From: Capsicum annuum
Taxonomy: Eukaryota > Streptophyta > Magnoliopsida > Solanales > Solanaceae
Direction: 5' to 3'
Assembly (NCBI RefSeq): GCF_002878395.1
Contig: NC_061122.1
Span: 83,051,455-83,115,454, forward strand
DNA: 64,000 nucleotides
Below are positions 12,375 to 24,646 of the stretch, in pieces (the first letter of the stretch is position 1; each line of letters begins with the position of its first letter). The notes below the pieces were generated by a model. The model saw only the letters and a list, made by a program, of their open reading frames with translations. It was not told the DNA's origin and did no database searches. The position numbers and the translations under genes were made by a program.

Positions 12375-13195
12375 GTGGTTAGTATTATAAAGGCGAATGA
12401 TAAGGAGGTCCCAAAACTATTTAATCTCATTGCAGGACCTCCACCTCCATTCATACAATGTTTGAAGACAAGACCAGAAGATGGAAAATTCCATAAATTT
12501 ATATCTTGGTTGAAGCAACTATGCATGAATAACATATTAGTTAAGGCACTTGAGAAGATGCCTAGTTATGCAAAGTTCATAAAGAATCTTATGATAAAGA
12601 AGAGGATTGTTAGTTTTTAGTCGACTAATAATTTGTACCATTATGTAATAGCTTCCAATTCTCTTGTGCAAAAAAGATGGATCTTGTGCTTTCACTATTC
12701 CATATAATATTAGGGCATTCAATTTCGATAAGGCATTATGTAATCTAGGTGAAAACATTGATCTGCTGCCATTTGTTGTGCTCAAATACTTAGGGTTGAG
12801 AACTCCCAAACCCATTACTATGTGACTAATCATGGTGGATCGCACAGTTAAGCATCTTATGGACATTCTGTTGGATGTTTTTGTAAAGGTTGAGACCTTA
12901 ATATATCCTACTAACTTTGTTAAATTAGAATGCAAAGTTGATTTTAAAATCCCCATAATCTTTGGGAAGCCATTTTAGCCACCAGAAGAGCACTTGTTGA
13001 CATAGAAAGTGGTGACCCAAAGTTTTGGTTGAATCAAAAAAAGTAATGTTTATTTTTTATTGATTGATAAAATAGATGAATAACATGAGAGTGGTGTATG
13101 TTATTGATATGGTTAATGAGGTCGTACCTACATTGCCTATTGAGAAGATTTGTGTTGTTGAGACCTTGACTGCGGTCTTTATAAACTTTGATAGG
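12375..13195 (+). pseudogene. Athila/Tat-like gag C-terminus and protease, active-site Asp replaced by Asn
   Basis: The open frame 12375-12620 contains GPPPPFIQCLKTRPEDGKFH followed by FISWLKQLCMNNILVKALEK and MPSYAKFIKN. This is the hallmark of Athila/Tat polyproteins just before the protease. The protease follows at 12680-13000: CTI-like entry, DKALCNLGENIDLLP at about 12727-12770, VDRTVKHLMDILLDVFVKV, and FKIPIIFGKPF. The usual D-L-G active site is N-L-G (AAT at 12742-12744). The reading is cut at 13195 by insertion of the 13196-24641 element and resumes at 24647. Target site duplication ATAGG flanks the insertion. Confidence 0.85.
13191..13195. repeat. Target-site duplication (left copy), ATAGG
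   Basis: This five-base direct repeat flanks the LTR element 13196-24641; the identical copy is at 24642-24646. Five bases is the usual Ty3/gypsy target duplication. Confidence 0.9.
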
Positions 13196-15959
13196 TGTCA
13201 CAACTTGAGACTATCCTCTAGTCAAACCAGGGCTCTTAGAACAACAAGTGATACCAACTAACCCATGGTACTTGTATAATGCATATGAAACTATATATAA
13301 ACATGAGTAAGAGCTAAAATGAATGAGCAAAATCATATTCACAAAATAAATTGGTTCAATGCATTTACTATTGAAAATTTTAATTGCAACATCTGTATTC
13401 TAGAAAGAAAGAGAAACTGATTACTGCAACTCTGACAAACTATGTATGAAGCCTCTACAAATACTGACTATAGGTAGTAAGGACAGTACCCTAACTATTC
13501 CTAATCAATATATATGAATAATAAAATGAAATAATGAAACTGTAAATAACCTGCATCCTTAAAGTAGGAGAACTCATCACCTACTACTACATGTTGTGAT
13601 CTGCCTGACTACGATCCTGATAGTAAGTACCTAAATCTATATCATAGGAAAAATATAGGCAAAAGAGGTATGAAATGAATACTTAAGAATGTAATGAGTT
13701 TTTTAGAAATGCACTAGTCATGATTACACTTAAACATTCTTTAAAATTGAGGACATAAGCCATTTGCTGAAATATGCATTTAAAGTATGTCCGTACATAA
13801 AAGCTATGAGGTGTAGTGAAATCCCTAAATCTTGAGCTAAAATATTTATCAAAATTAGGAAACAATAACAGTATATATTTAATCAAGAGTTAATATAGAA
13901 TATGTTTCAAAATATACTGAATGCTAACTGAAAAGAAAGATATGGGCTTGAGTGCAACCTGAATACATGGAAATAAACTATAGTACAGTTCTCTTATATA
14001 AAATACATATATATTGATATGCAGTGATAGCCTAAAAAGTGTTAATATAAAAAAAAGTAAAACTCAATTGGGGTTTATGTATAAATGTTGGGTCTGAGAC
14101 TATGGGATGTGAATTGATGCAATGACCAAGTAGATTAATATGTAACAGATAAATATTGTACTGAGTAAACTTATTATAAGGTCATAGAATAACTAAGTTT
14201 AAATTATGAAAGATATCATTAACCAACATATAACCATATGAGCTAAACATGGAGTTTGATGAATAATCCTATCTAAAAGGGCCCAATATACCTTGTCAGA
14301 GTGTAAAGATTGATATAACATAGTACCACTAAACTGATGTCCAAAGGACAAAGGTGTAAATCCTGGTCTATCGGCTAGCCCTTTTGAACCTACACTGGCA
14401 CCATAGATCTAGGGCTTAGAAACGTCTACTAAAGGTCCCAACCAAATTGACAGTTTAGCCTTCATCTCTACATCTGCTCGGTGTTAAGTACTTCTCCATA
14501 CTGAATATAAATGGAAATACTAAATAGCTCAATAATATTGAAGTGCTAAGACTAAAAGATAAGTGCTTTATCTATAAACTTTCTAAATCATATAAATTTG
14601 AATAAGTAAGTATTCCACTAAGAATTCATGATATTCTAACTCATCGGGTGTTCGTTACCCTCTATCTTTAGAGAATGAAACTATCATGAAAAATTCTAAA
14701 ATCTGATGAGAAAATAAAATGTCCTAACACAAGTCCAAAAGCATGAATTTATAAACATACTAAAGGTTCATAATTCTTAGTATGTAAAGATACTAAATTA
14801 CATGGGAAAATGACATGCTAAACTAATATGTACTAAAATCCATATAATCATGATAAATAATGCTTAATAATCTTAAAAACTGATACATCATATATATAGC
14901 TTGATGATATGCTTGGAATCTTAAGTAATATTATGTAAATCGTGCATGGACATCAGAAAAATATCAATACTATAATATAGCTTTATGAAATCCTGAATAA
15001 TCATTAAAACATGGTCATAAAGGAATAATATATCATGGGGAACTCAATTTAAGCTTGGAATCATAATTGGGTAAAAATCATAGTTTATGAGAATCATAAA
15101 ATTCATGAACAAAAACCATAATTTGAGCATGAGGATGAAAGGATATCCTCATTAAATACCCACATATGAAAGGATATCCTCATTAAATACCCACATACCT
15201 GATTACTTTATATTATTGAACTAGAGTGGTAGATTTGATCTTGAAGATTAAGAACCCTAATTTCATGCTTTGGAGAAGTGGAAATTGCATGTTTTATTAA
15301 GTAATTTCAAGTGTTGTAAATAGAATGAGGGATTAGGAGTAGTATAGGCTTTATATTCAGAATGAAATAGTTTAGGATGTTAAAATGTGGAAAGGAACAT
15401 AATACTCCTCTAAAATTATTGTAGAAAAAGTTGATTTCGTATGTCAAATGGACCCTCCCACAATCATGGGACTTGACCATGATAATGATATTGAATCGTG
15501 GGTTATATGGGAAATATTTAGGTCTTTGAAGTTGATCATATGATACTATTACATGATGTGGAATCTAACCATGATCGTGGGATCCTAGTCGTATTATAGA
15601 TCATCAAATCTGACATCTTGCCAGTGCTTTAGTAAAATGGTCATAACTTGTTACTCTGACACTATATTAAGGAGAAACTAGATGTTTTTGAAGTAAAATT
15701 GAAATATCCATCATTTATTGGGCCATGAGCTCAAAAATACTTTAAATCTAGGTGTTATGCTCATTTAAAATTGACTATAGCATGATTCTTCTTAAGAAAT
15801 CAATCGATAAGAGAGGTTTTGACTTGGTCATGCTCTAGGAGTTACTTGTGGCCTTAATATATGTATAAATCACTTCTCATATCATATAAACATAATGTTT
15901 GATTCTACATTTACTTGAATTAGTATTTGAATCTTAGCTCATGTTTTCAATGTGTTGTA
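13196..15959 (-). mobile_element. Left (3') LTR of the family C element
   Basis: The LTR starts TGTCACAACTTGAGAC and ends GTGTTGTA, about 2.76 kb, and aligns by eye along its whole length with 19125-20473 plus 23272-24641. Aligned anchors include CTCATCGGGTGTTCGTTACCC near 14640 and the patch AACCATGATCGTGGGATCC near 15567. A primer site next to the right LTR makes the sense strand minus. A perfect 31-bp tandem duplication lies at 15135-15196. No coding sequence is recognisable; the 13683-13886 frame is chance. LTR-LTR identity looks near 80%, so the insertion is old. Confidence 0.85.
15135..15196. repeat. 31-bp perfect tandem duplication
   Basis: Two consecutive copies contain GGATATCCTCATTAAATACC. 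The matching place in the other LTR (about 23825-23870) has one copy, so this is a post-insertion slippage event. Confidence 0.9.
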
Positions 15960-16823
15960 ATATCTCCCTCCAAGAGACCAACAAAGCTTAAAGGATAGGT
16001 ATAGATATACAAGCCCAATACTAATTTTTGAGATATAAATATTGATTTGGTAACTGTGTCCCCAAATTAAATTAGACTATACTAAATTTATGAATGTATA
16101 CTAAGACATGTTAGCAGCTGAGTAACATGACGAAGACAATTAAAAAGAAGGAAATGGCTACCTTGAACTGAATTTAGAAGAAATAAGAGTTGTATGTATT
16201 TACACATTACACAAATTCACATAATAGATCTCTTGGAATAGGCCCAAATAAGGAATTAAGGGTGTACAACTAGAAGAAAAGATGGGAAACTACAGAAACT
16301 TGTTTGTTTGATCTTTGAAATAAATTATTTACAATGAGGACTAAATCATACTGAAAGTTTATAACTCATAATGAATTGTTCCTTGCACGATCATATTTGC
16401 AGAACAATAAAGTTATAAATAAGAACATGCAATTTTCTCTAGGTCATTGAGAAAGCAATACTTACCTTCAATGCACCTTGATAGAGGTCATACTAGCATT
16501 AGGGAGGGTTGGATTTTTGGAATGATCTGAGTGAGATGTCTGAAGTAAGTTTTACTCTAAAATTTAGTGGAATGCAACTGGTGAACTATCCCATAAAAAA
16601 AGAAACATATAGATTTGATGATGAGACACTTTTACTCTAAAATTCTGTGGAATGCAACTGGCAAACTATCCCATAATTATGGGATCTACCTATGATCGTA
16701 GGTCATGGTCGTAGCTTTGAGGATGGAACTGAGGCTTCTCTGGACTTCATTAGATAAGAAATGGTATGAATCAAATTGGAGAATCACCAAGGCCTTTCAG
16801 CGATTCGATGCGTCCCCCTACCT

Positions 16824-16856
<33 letters not shown>

Positions 16857-19101
16857 GAATAGAATGAGTCGCATGTGATCCTTTTTCATGATCGTACTTG
16901 GTTCATAGTTTGACAGTCCAAGATAAGAAAAACTTTTAAACCACGATACTTCTGATGATCGTGGTTTCTTCTCATGATCGTGGGTTCTTTTTATGGCTAG
17001 GAGGTATAATTTGTTAACTTTATGGGTTTTAAGAATATTTCATGAAGTAAAATACATTATATGATTATAATATTTAGCCACGATGGTACCTTGTTCATGG
17101 TATCTCAGTATTCGATAGTGTTTCTCTATAAAATTTCATAAAAGTACATAGTTCAAGGTTGCTAAAGGCTAAGTCTAGCCTAGATGAATGATCTCACCCT
17201 ATTCAATATTAACATAGAGAAACAAAATTCTACAACTAAAAGTACTAAACTTGTCTTAACTACATAAATCTATTTTGTTAATCAACTTGGAGATATCACC
17301 CTGAAAGGTACATTTCTCCTTGTTGATTTCAACATGCAACCTTAAGTTGTAATCAACGAGTTACTAATAACCATATGGTATTATCCACATGTGTATCAAC
17401 AAGTCATTCAAGCCTGTTACTCAATTGTCATCACCATCACCATAAAAACATAAGAAGGGTCACTAAAGAACTAGAATAAGAGTATCCAAAATAAAAGAAA
17501 TACTGAGAAATCTTACTATAAAGATTTTTATAACTTTGACACTCAGTTGGGGACTAGGGGGTAATGTATAATATTAATGAACATATTCAAGTGATCTAAT
17601 TTCAGAGCATAAATAATGTAATATGATCTCACTAATCATTATGGATGTATCGTGAGTATATGAAACTGAGCATACTATAAAAAATAAGTGCATGAGTAGG
17701 GAGATATATGACATAAGACTGGGATTCATAGAGTCATAGAGTATGATTCATATTATTAAGTGACATACTCCTTATTCCTAGAATTGATAATGACCATGAT
17801 TCTCTATGAGTTTTATTAATATGAGTTATGATTATGGTGTTGACGTGGATGACATGAGCATAGTGTCTTAATGACTAAACTATAAGAATTATTTTTAAAT
17901 AAGAATGGGTTACGTATCTTCCTCCCTTAGTGTTGTTATAGAACTCACTAGAATCACTACCAGAACCACAAAACTTGACTTGGTTCTTTATATCATCTCC
18001 CCCTTAGATTTAAGCCATCATTCTAAGCATGCCAATCTTTTTAATAAATCATAAACTAATCTATAATTACTTCACTCAATTGTTTGGGGTATAAATATAC
18101 TCATAACTACTAAACTCCACTGGAAGACTATAGCTAAAAGTGCAAAATCCACTGCTAGTACTTTCTTTTTAGATATAGTTCCTAACTTTCTCTTGCCTCA
18201 ATAGTCGCCTTACTATAGCTTAAGCACTTTCTAACTTAGAATCTTCTCGAGTGTCACTATACCCTGGGAATCCCTTTATTTCTTTTCGAATTCAAAATTC
18301 TTCTCTCAATTTACTAGATCATCTAAAAGCCATACTTATATCGTAACACTTAAAATTGATATCCCTATACCTTTTCATGCACTATACTAACCTACTACTA
18401 CTAGATAGGATCTATGCAGCACTAATCAACTAAATATTTTATAAAAACTAGTAATCTTAACAAACTTCACTATCATTCTGGTCACTGCCTAGGCTTGATC
18501 CATTTAGAGCATTGGCATACATTAAGTCCCCTTAATTAGTAAATCTCTCTCAAAGTTCTATCAGAAGTTCTAAACCCTGCTTTCTCAATAGTTTCATTAC
18601 TCTATCTATTAAATCTAGATAAATAATATCCCCAATGTATAGCTACTAAACTTCTAAGCTCATGCTTCTTAATCTGAGTCATCCTATGATAGGATTCTTA
18701 GAAAGGATCTAAGAGCACATCTGACTTTTGCTCATAGCATTATTTTCATTAACAAAAGTGAACTCTTTAAAATTTCTAAACTTATAAAGGAACTGATTTG
18801 ATCCTTCAAGCCCAATACAATCTCATAATCATCTGAAGAGACTATTTGAGGAAACTTCATTAGTAAAAATTTGAGCTTGATTATTTCAATTACCTTAAAG
18901 ATAAAGCATATTCAGTAGTGATAGAGAAATGTTTGAATCTGCATAAATTTCATTTAGAAAATCACTATTACATGATCAAGAATATGAAATAAGGAAAACA
19001 TTTCATTAATGCCCTGTAGCCTCTCAAAGAAAAGTACAAACATCTCCATATCATTCCACAAGACTCTATTTAACACAACTTCATAGACACCATAGGGAAC
19101 T
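15960..19101 (-). mobile_element. Internal region of the family C element, non-coding (LARD-like)
   Basis: About 3.1 kb lie between the two LTRs. I see no gag, protease, RT or integrase motif in any frame and no reading frame of useful length on either strand. On the minus strand a purine tract, AATCTAAGGGGGAGATGA, is readable at about 18000-18016, but it is not next to an LTR. An 80-bp-period direct repeat (16551-16594 and 16631-16675) and CG patches (TGATCGTGG motifs, 16680-16990) are present. The layout of long LTRs around a non-coding core is that of a large non-autonomous retrotransposon derivative. Loss of coding capacity by extreme decay is the alternative. Confidence 0.6.
16551..16675. 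repeat. Short direct repeat, period 80 bp
   Basis: TTTACTCTAAAATT...GTGGAATGCAACTGG...AACTATCCCATAA occurs at 16551-16594 and again at 16631-16675, with three or four differences. Confidence 0.85.
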
Positions 19102-19124
19102 TGAACCTTTTACTCTAATACTAT
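19102..19124 (-). promoter_or_regulatory. Degenerate tRNA-iMet primer-binding site of the family C element
   Basis: On the minus strand this reads ATAGTATTAGAGTAAAAGG, similar to TGGTATCAGAGCCAAGG, directly after the minus-strand end of the right LTR. It sets the transcription direction of the 13196-24641 element. Confidence 0.6.
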
Positions 19125-20473
19125 TTTCTCAAAACCCCAAGACTACCCCCTAGTCAAACAGAATACTTAGAAATATAAATGATCCTAAACTAACCCATGA
19201 TCCTGGAATAATGCATGAGCAACTAAATATAAATATGAATAAGAGCTAAAATGACAGAGCAAAATCATAATTATGGAATAAAATGGTTCCATACATTTAC
19301 TATTTGAAAGTTTATTTAACAATATTTGTGTTCTAAAAAGAAAGAAAAACTAATTACGACAACTCTAACTGACTATCTATGAGGCCACTACTAATACTGA
19401 CTATAGGTAGACATGGCCCTAACTATCCCTAATCAATACATACAAATAAGAAAATGAAATACTAAAACAACAACTAACTTGAGTCCTTGAAGTAAGAGAC
19501 CAACTAGTTGGATGTTGTGATCTGCCTTACTATGATCCTAATAGTAAGTAGCTAAATCTACATCACATAAAAATATAGGTGAAAGATGTATGCAATAAGT
19601 ACTTTGGAATGTACTGAGTATGTTAGATATAAACTAATCATGATAACACTTAAAAGCATACTTTAAAATTAAGGACATAAGCCACTTTCTGAAATATGCA
19701 TTTAAAACATGTCTATATATTTAAGATGTGTGACATAGAGAAATATCTAAATTATGAGATAAAATTTCTTATTAAATTGGGAAGCTGTAGAAGCATAACT
19801 ATAAATTTAATCTAAAGATAATGTTGAATATTTTGTAAAACTGTACTGCATGCTAACTAAAATTAAAGGGATGAACTTGAGTGCAAACTAAATCCATGGA
19901 GTTGAACTATAGTATAATGCCCATATATAAAATACACATATATTGATATGCAGTGATAGCATAAAAAGTCATACTATAAAATCAAGTAAAGCTAAACTGA
20001 ATGTCATGTATAAATGTTAGATTGGGGACTATGGGAAATTACCAAGTAAATTAATATTAACTAATAAATACTATACTTAGTAAACAAATTTTAAGGTCGT
20101 GAAAAAACTAGATTTGACATGTGGGAGATACTATTAATAAACATATAACGATGTGATATAAACATAGAGTTCAAAGTATAATCCCCATAAAAAAGGGCCA
20201 AACATGTCTTTGTAGGATATAATGGTTGATCTGATATGGTACCATTATACTAATGCTAAAGGACTAAGGTGTTAAGCCTGGTCTTCCAGGTGACCCTTTA
20301 GAACATATGGTGGCATTGTAGTTTTGGCACTTAGGAAATTATACTAAAGGTATTAGACTAACTGATGGGTGAGCCTTTATCTCTATGTCAAATTTGTGCT
20401 AATTACTACTCCCAACTAAATAGAAATTAAAATATTGAATAGTGCAATAATACTTAAGTGTTAAGACTAAAAG
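19125..20473 (-). mobile_element. Right (5') LTR of the family C element, first part
   Basis: This aligns with the left LTR from its start (13196) to the equivalent of about 14555 (GCTAAGACTAAAAG against GTTAAGACTAAAAG here). At that point it is interrupted by a solo LTR. The last five bases, AAAAG (20469-20473), are the target duplication of that insertion. No genes lie in it. Confidence 0.85.
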
Positions 20474-20701
20474 TGTAATACCCGTACTTTTTCTAGCTTG
20501 AAATTTTTCCCTAAGAATGTTAGAAGCTTTATTTGAAAGATGAATCCACTTTTATAGATGTGGTATTTTCAAGATTTTCACCTTTTTTTCATTTGGAAAA
20601 TTCAATAAGCTTTCCATCGATACCAAATTCACCCAAATCTGACACCCTGGTGAAGAGTTAGAGTCTTTTTAATGAGATAGTGTATCACTGAGCCTTTAGC
20701 T

Positions 20702-20756
20702 TATCGCGGAGATAGCTCAAATGGAAATTGTCAATTTCCAGTGTTTCTCCGCGATA
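20702..20756. repeat. Nested perfect inverted repeat (55-nt hairpin) in the solo LTR
   Basis: The outer arms TATCGCGGAGA (20702-20712) and TCTCCGCGATA (20746-20756) are exact reverse complements. Between them a second exact pair, GGAAATTG and CAATTTCC (20723-20730 and 20732-20739), is separated by one base. It lies about 200 bp upstream of the TATA box. Confidence 0.9.
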
Positions 20757-20956
20757 GTGGTGCGTCGTCTAAATTTCCAGGTCTCAAACAAGGTGGCAAC
20801 GCAATAGCTCTGCATCGCGCCACCATGCAAATTCCTATTTGTCCAGTTCCAGTGACTTGGCGCGATAATGGCGCGTCGTGCGAAGGATGAAAATCGGGAA
20901 TTTTCTCTAAAACTAAATATGTCTCGTAGGGTTAAAAGGGTCAATTTTCCACCCCA

Positions 20957-20962
20957 TATAAA
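20957..20962 (+). promoter_or_regulatory. TATA box of the solo LTR
   Basis: TATAAA in the context CCCCATATAAACC lies about 480 bp into the LTR and downstream of the CG-rich block, the normal place for a plant LTR promoter. Confidence 0.6.
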
Positions 20963-23271
20963 CCTTATAACATGATATTTGGTCATAATTCAGTAGCTTA
21001 TACTCAATTACTCTCAAAAACTCTTAAGAACAAGCCCTAGGGTTTTCATAAAAGGTTCAATTCCAAGGGAATTCACCATAAAATTTCAAGAATCTCCCTG
21101 TCCATCTTTGTGGAATCATGAACTAAGGTATGTGTAGTGTTCATTCATGGACTCTTTTCGTCCATAAAGCCCAAGAATCTCTTTTCTAAGTTTATGTTTG
21201 TAAATTTTATGTTGGATTTGTTTTGTTTATATTGAGAATGATCAATTGAATTCAAATCCATGTTGGGTGATCAATTTATGTAGAATTGATTTGTATATAT
21301 GTATATTCATTTGAACCTATGAATAAACCCTAGATGATGAAATTAGAGATGAATCATGATAATTAATTGTTGTATAACGCTGTCTATATGTGCTATGCCT
21401 TCCATGTGTTAGATTAAATGCCTAGATGAAGAAACAATGCCCAACTAGTATGATATCATGAAATCCCCATGTATGTACAAGCTTATGCATATCACATGTT
21501 TGATGAAGCGCTTCAATATATGAATTATGAATTGTGTTGTTAGTCATGTGTTCAAGTAAGCCATGTTATGTTAGTTTCTTCTCATCGAGTCCTAGGGGCA
21601 CTTGTACCCGAACATTTAGCGGTGTGCCTAAAGTCATGTCATGTTTTCATGATACTCTCATTCAAGCTATGATCCATAGAACTGAGTCAGTTATGTGAAT
21701 CAAAAATCTCAGTAATCTCAGTCGTTCAGTAATATTAGTGATCTCAGTACTCAGTAATCTTAATAGTATTAGTATTCCCAGTAAGTGTCAGTAACCTCAG
21801 TACTCTCAGCCAGTCCTTAAATCTCTGTACAATCCATCAATTAACAGAACTCAGTAAATTTTGTTTAGCTCCGCTAAACAATACCACTAGTATCAGTTCA
21901 ATTTAGCTAATTAGTTTAGTACAGTTAATCAGTTCAGCACAATTAATCTGTTTAGTGTCTATTCAAATAGGAGTAGGAATTAGCACCGAGTGAACCTAAG
22001 GATAGGAACTCACCTATTATTTGAGGGTACGATTCTTAGAAGCAATCCTTACATTCCAGAACTATGTAGCCAACATAGGTTTAGACATCGTAGCCTGCTA
22101 TATAAGGGTATATGAGGTAGCTTAACCTGTTATATAAGGGTTCCTACCATTCATATTAGAGTTACCTGTTATATGAGGGTTCCTCATATGTTGTCCTTAC
22201 CAGTGGCGCGGTATTGACACCATTCTAATTAGGGCATAGATTGGACCCCAGCTCAATTGTTATAGCACAATTGGGGAACGTCGGTTAGATGAATGCTTCC
22301 CACAGTCTCAGTTATAGTCTCAGTATCAGTAAAAGAACTCAGATAGTTCTTTAGATTTCAAACTGTCAGTATAGTCAATTCAGATACAGTACAAAACTCA
22401 AGTAGTTCCATTAGATTTAGAACTGTCAGATACAGTCACTCATGTTACCAGTTATATCAGTTCTCAGAACTCATGTTATAAGTATTCATCTTTAAGACTA
22501 TTGGTACAATAAACCAGACCAGTTTTTTATAATCAGAGCTGTCAGACACAGTTATTCATGTAATACAGTATCAGTCCCTTAGTATTCAGTAATACAGTAT
22601 TAGTCTTTCTCACTTATCAGTGAATTATTTGTCTATATCAGTAAACTCAGTAGTTAGAACTCAGTATTTAGACCTATCACGATCTCAATTACAGTTACGT
22701 AGTCATGTATGTATTCTCATGTTCATGTTAGTCAGTTAGTTAGTCTTATTCATGGATATGAACCATTTTCATTCATCCTACCTCACTTGCATACTAGTAC
22801 AATCAAAGTACTGATGCATTTATACTATAGTGTCTTATACCATAGGTGTAAAAGCACGAGCTCCAGAGAACCAGTAACATCCCAGTTCAGCGATCAGAGT
22901 TAGCAGTGAGTCATCATCCTTCGAGGACATAATGATCACATTACTATTTCAGTTTTTAATTTATTTCAGTAGTTGGAGTTAGTTGGGGACATGTCCCATC
23001 AACTCCTTATTCAGATAGTTTAGAGGTTGTCAGACTATAGCATGTCAGACAGTTATTTCAGATTTGTTTTGGTATTATTATACCGCTTTCAGACATTATT
23101 TTATCAGATGTTTATCCAGTTTGAACCTTATGGCCTTTCAATGCATGTTTCCGCATTTATATAGAATATTATATAGTTTTTAGGTACAGATATCATTCAT
23201 GGGTTAGCTTGTGGTCTATTGGGGTCATGGGCACCGTATGGCATTCCGGTTTAGTTAATCAGGTCATTACA

Positions 23272-24641
23272 AAAAGATAATTGTTTAATCTAAAAACATT
23301 CTAAATCATGTAAATCTAATCAACTAAGTGATCCAATATTAATACATGATATCCTAAGTCATCGGGTGTTCATTACCGACCATCTCTGTAGAATGTAACT
23401 ATCATGGGAAATTCTAAAATTTGAAGAGAATGTGAAATTTCATAACACAAGTCAAAAAATATGAATTTATAAACATACTGAGGGCTCATAATTCTATGTA
23501 TGTAAAGATAGTAAATTCTATGGGAAAACATGTCATGTCAAACTAATATGGACTAAAATCCATAAAATCATTATAAATGATGCGTAATAATCTTGAAAAT
23601 AGACACACCATACATAGCTTGATCATATGCTTGAAATCTTATGTAATATCATGTAAATCATGCATGGACCCGAGAAAAATATGAATTCTTTAACATAAAC
23701 CTAGTAAATCATGAACAATAATTGAAACGCGAATATGAATGAATAATATATTCCGAGGAACTGAATTTAACCCCCTAGTTTATGGGAATAATAAAATTCA
23801 AGAACAAAAACCATAATTTGAGCATAAAGATGACAGGAGATCCTTATTTAATACCCACATACATAATTAATTTTTATTCATAAACTAAAATTAGGATGAT
23901 ATGAGCTTGAATATAAAGAACCTTAATTTCTTATTTTCGAGAAGAGGAAATTGTATGTTTCTCTAGATAATTCTGTGTGTTGTAAAGTAAATAAAGGATT
24001 AGGAGGAATTTAGGATTTATACTTGGGCTTAGTATAGCTTAAATGACATATTTTAGTAGGTTAAAATATGGAAAATGACTGTAATACACCTCAAAAAATA
24101 TTGTAAATAAATCTGACTTTGGATGCCAAATAGACCCTCAAACGATCATGGAACTCAACCACGGTAATGGCATTAAATAAGGGTTATATGGGACCATTTT
24201 ATATCAAAAAAATTGATAAGACAATAACATTCCACAATCACAGAATCTAACCACGATTGTGTGATCCTTGTTGTGGTATAGGTCATCAAATCGAACATCT
24301 TGACAGTGCTTCCGTAAAATGGTCATAACAATTTACTCCGATATTGATTAAACCAAATTAGATGTTTTTAAAATATAATTTAGATATATATAATTTGTGG
24401 GTCATGGTCTCAGAAAATACTTTTGAATATAAGAGTTATGTTTGTTTAAAGCTGACTATACCACGATTCACCTAAAGAAATTAAATAGTAAGAAAGGGTT
24501 TGACTTGGCCATACAGTAGGAGTTACTTATGTCCTTAATAGATGTCTAACCCACTTCTCATACCACCAAAACATGAGTTTTTTATTCTAAATTTAATTGA
24601 TGTAGGGTTCTACTATTACCTCATTTTTTTGGGGTGTTACA
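23272..24641 (-). mobile_element. Right (5') LTR of the family C element, second part
   Basis: The block begins with the second AAAAG target copy and continues the alignment with the left LTR from about 14556 to its end, closing with GGTGTTACA at 24641. Anchors include CATCGGGTGTTCATTACCGACC near 23360 and the CG-derived patch at 24120-24310. The two right-LTR parts total about 2.71 kb against 2.76 kb for the left LTR. The frame at 24542-24790 merely spans the LTR end and the resumed Athila pol. Confidence 0.85.
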
Positions 24642-24646
24642 ATAGG
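24642..24646. repeat. Target-site duplication (right copy), ATAGG
   Basis: Identical to 13191-13195. The interrupted Athila/Tat coding sequence resumes immediately after it. Confidence 0.9.

Larger units (their letters stand above)
20474..23271 (+). mobile_element. Complete solo LTR with target-site duplications AAAAG
   Basis: The 2798-bp block begins TGTAATACCCG and ends GGTCATTACA (terminal TGTAAT/ATTACA inverted ends). It is flanked by AAAAG at 20469-20473 and 23272-23276, and there is no internal region. The uninterrupted target is present in the other LTR of the host element near 14555, confirming the borders. It has a TATA box at 20957 and a CG-rich inverted-repeat block at 20700-20885, so it reads as plus-strand. 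The many intact CpGs and perfect target duplication make it younger than its host. Frames at 20717-20986 and 22709-22903 are not genes. A solo LTR is the product of recombination between the two LTRs of a full element. Confidence 0.92.

Noticed and set aside
10693..13195. Possible endogenous pararetrovirus
   Set aside because: The protease and gag blocks fit Athila/Tat LTR elements; no movement protein or coat motifs were seen, and the nearby LTR structures fit retrotransposons.
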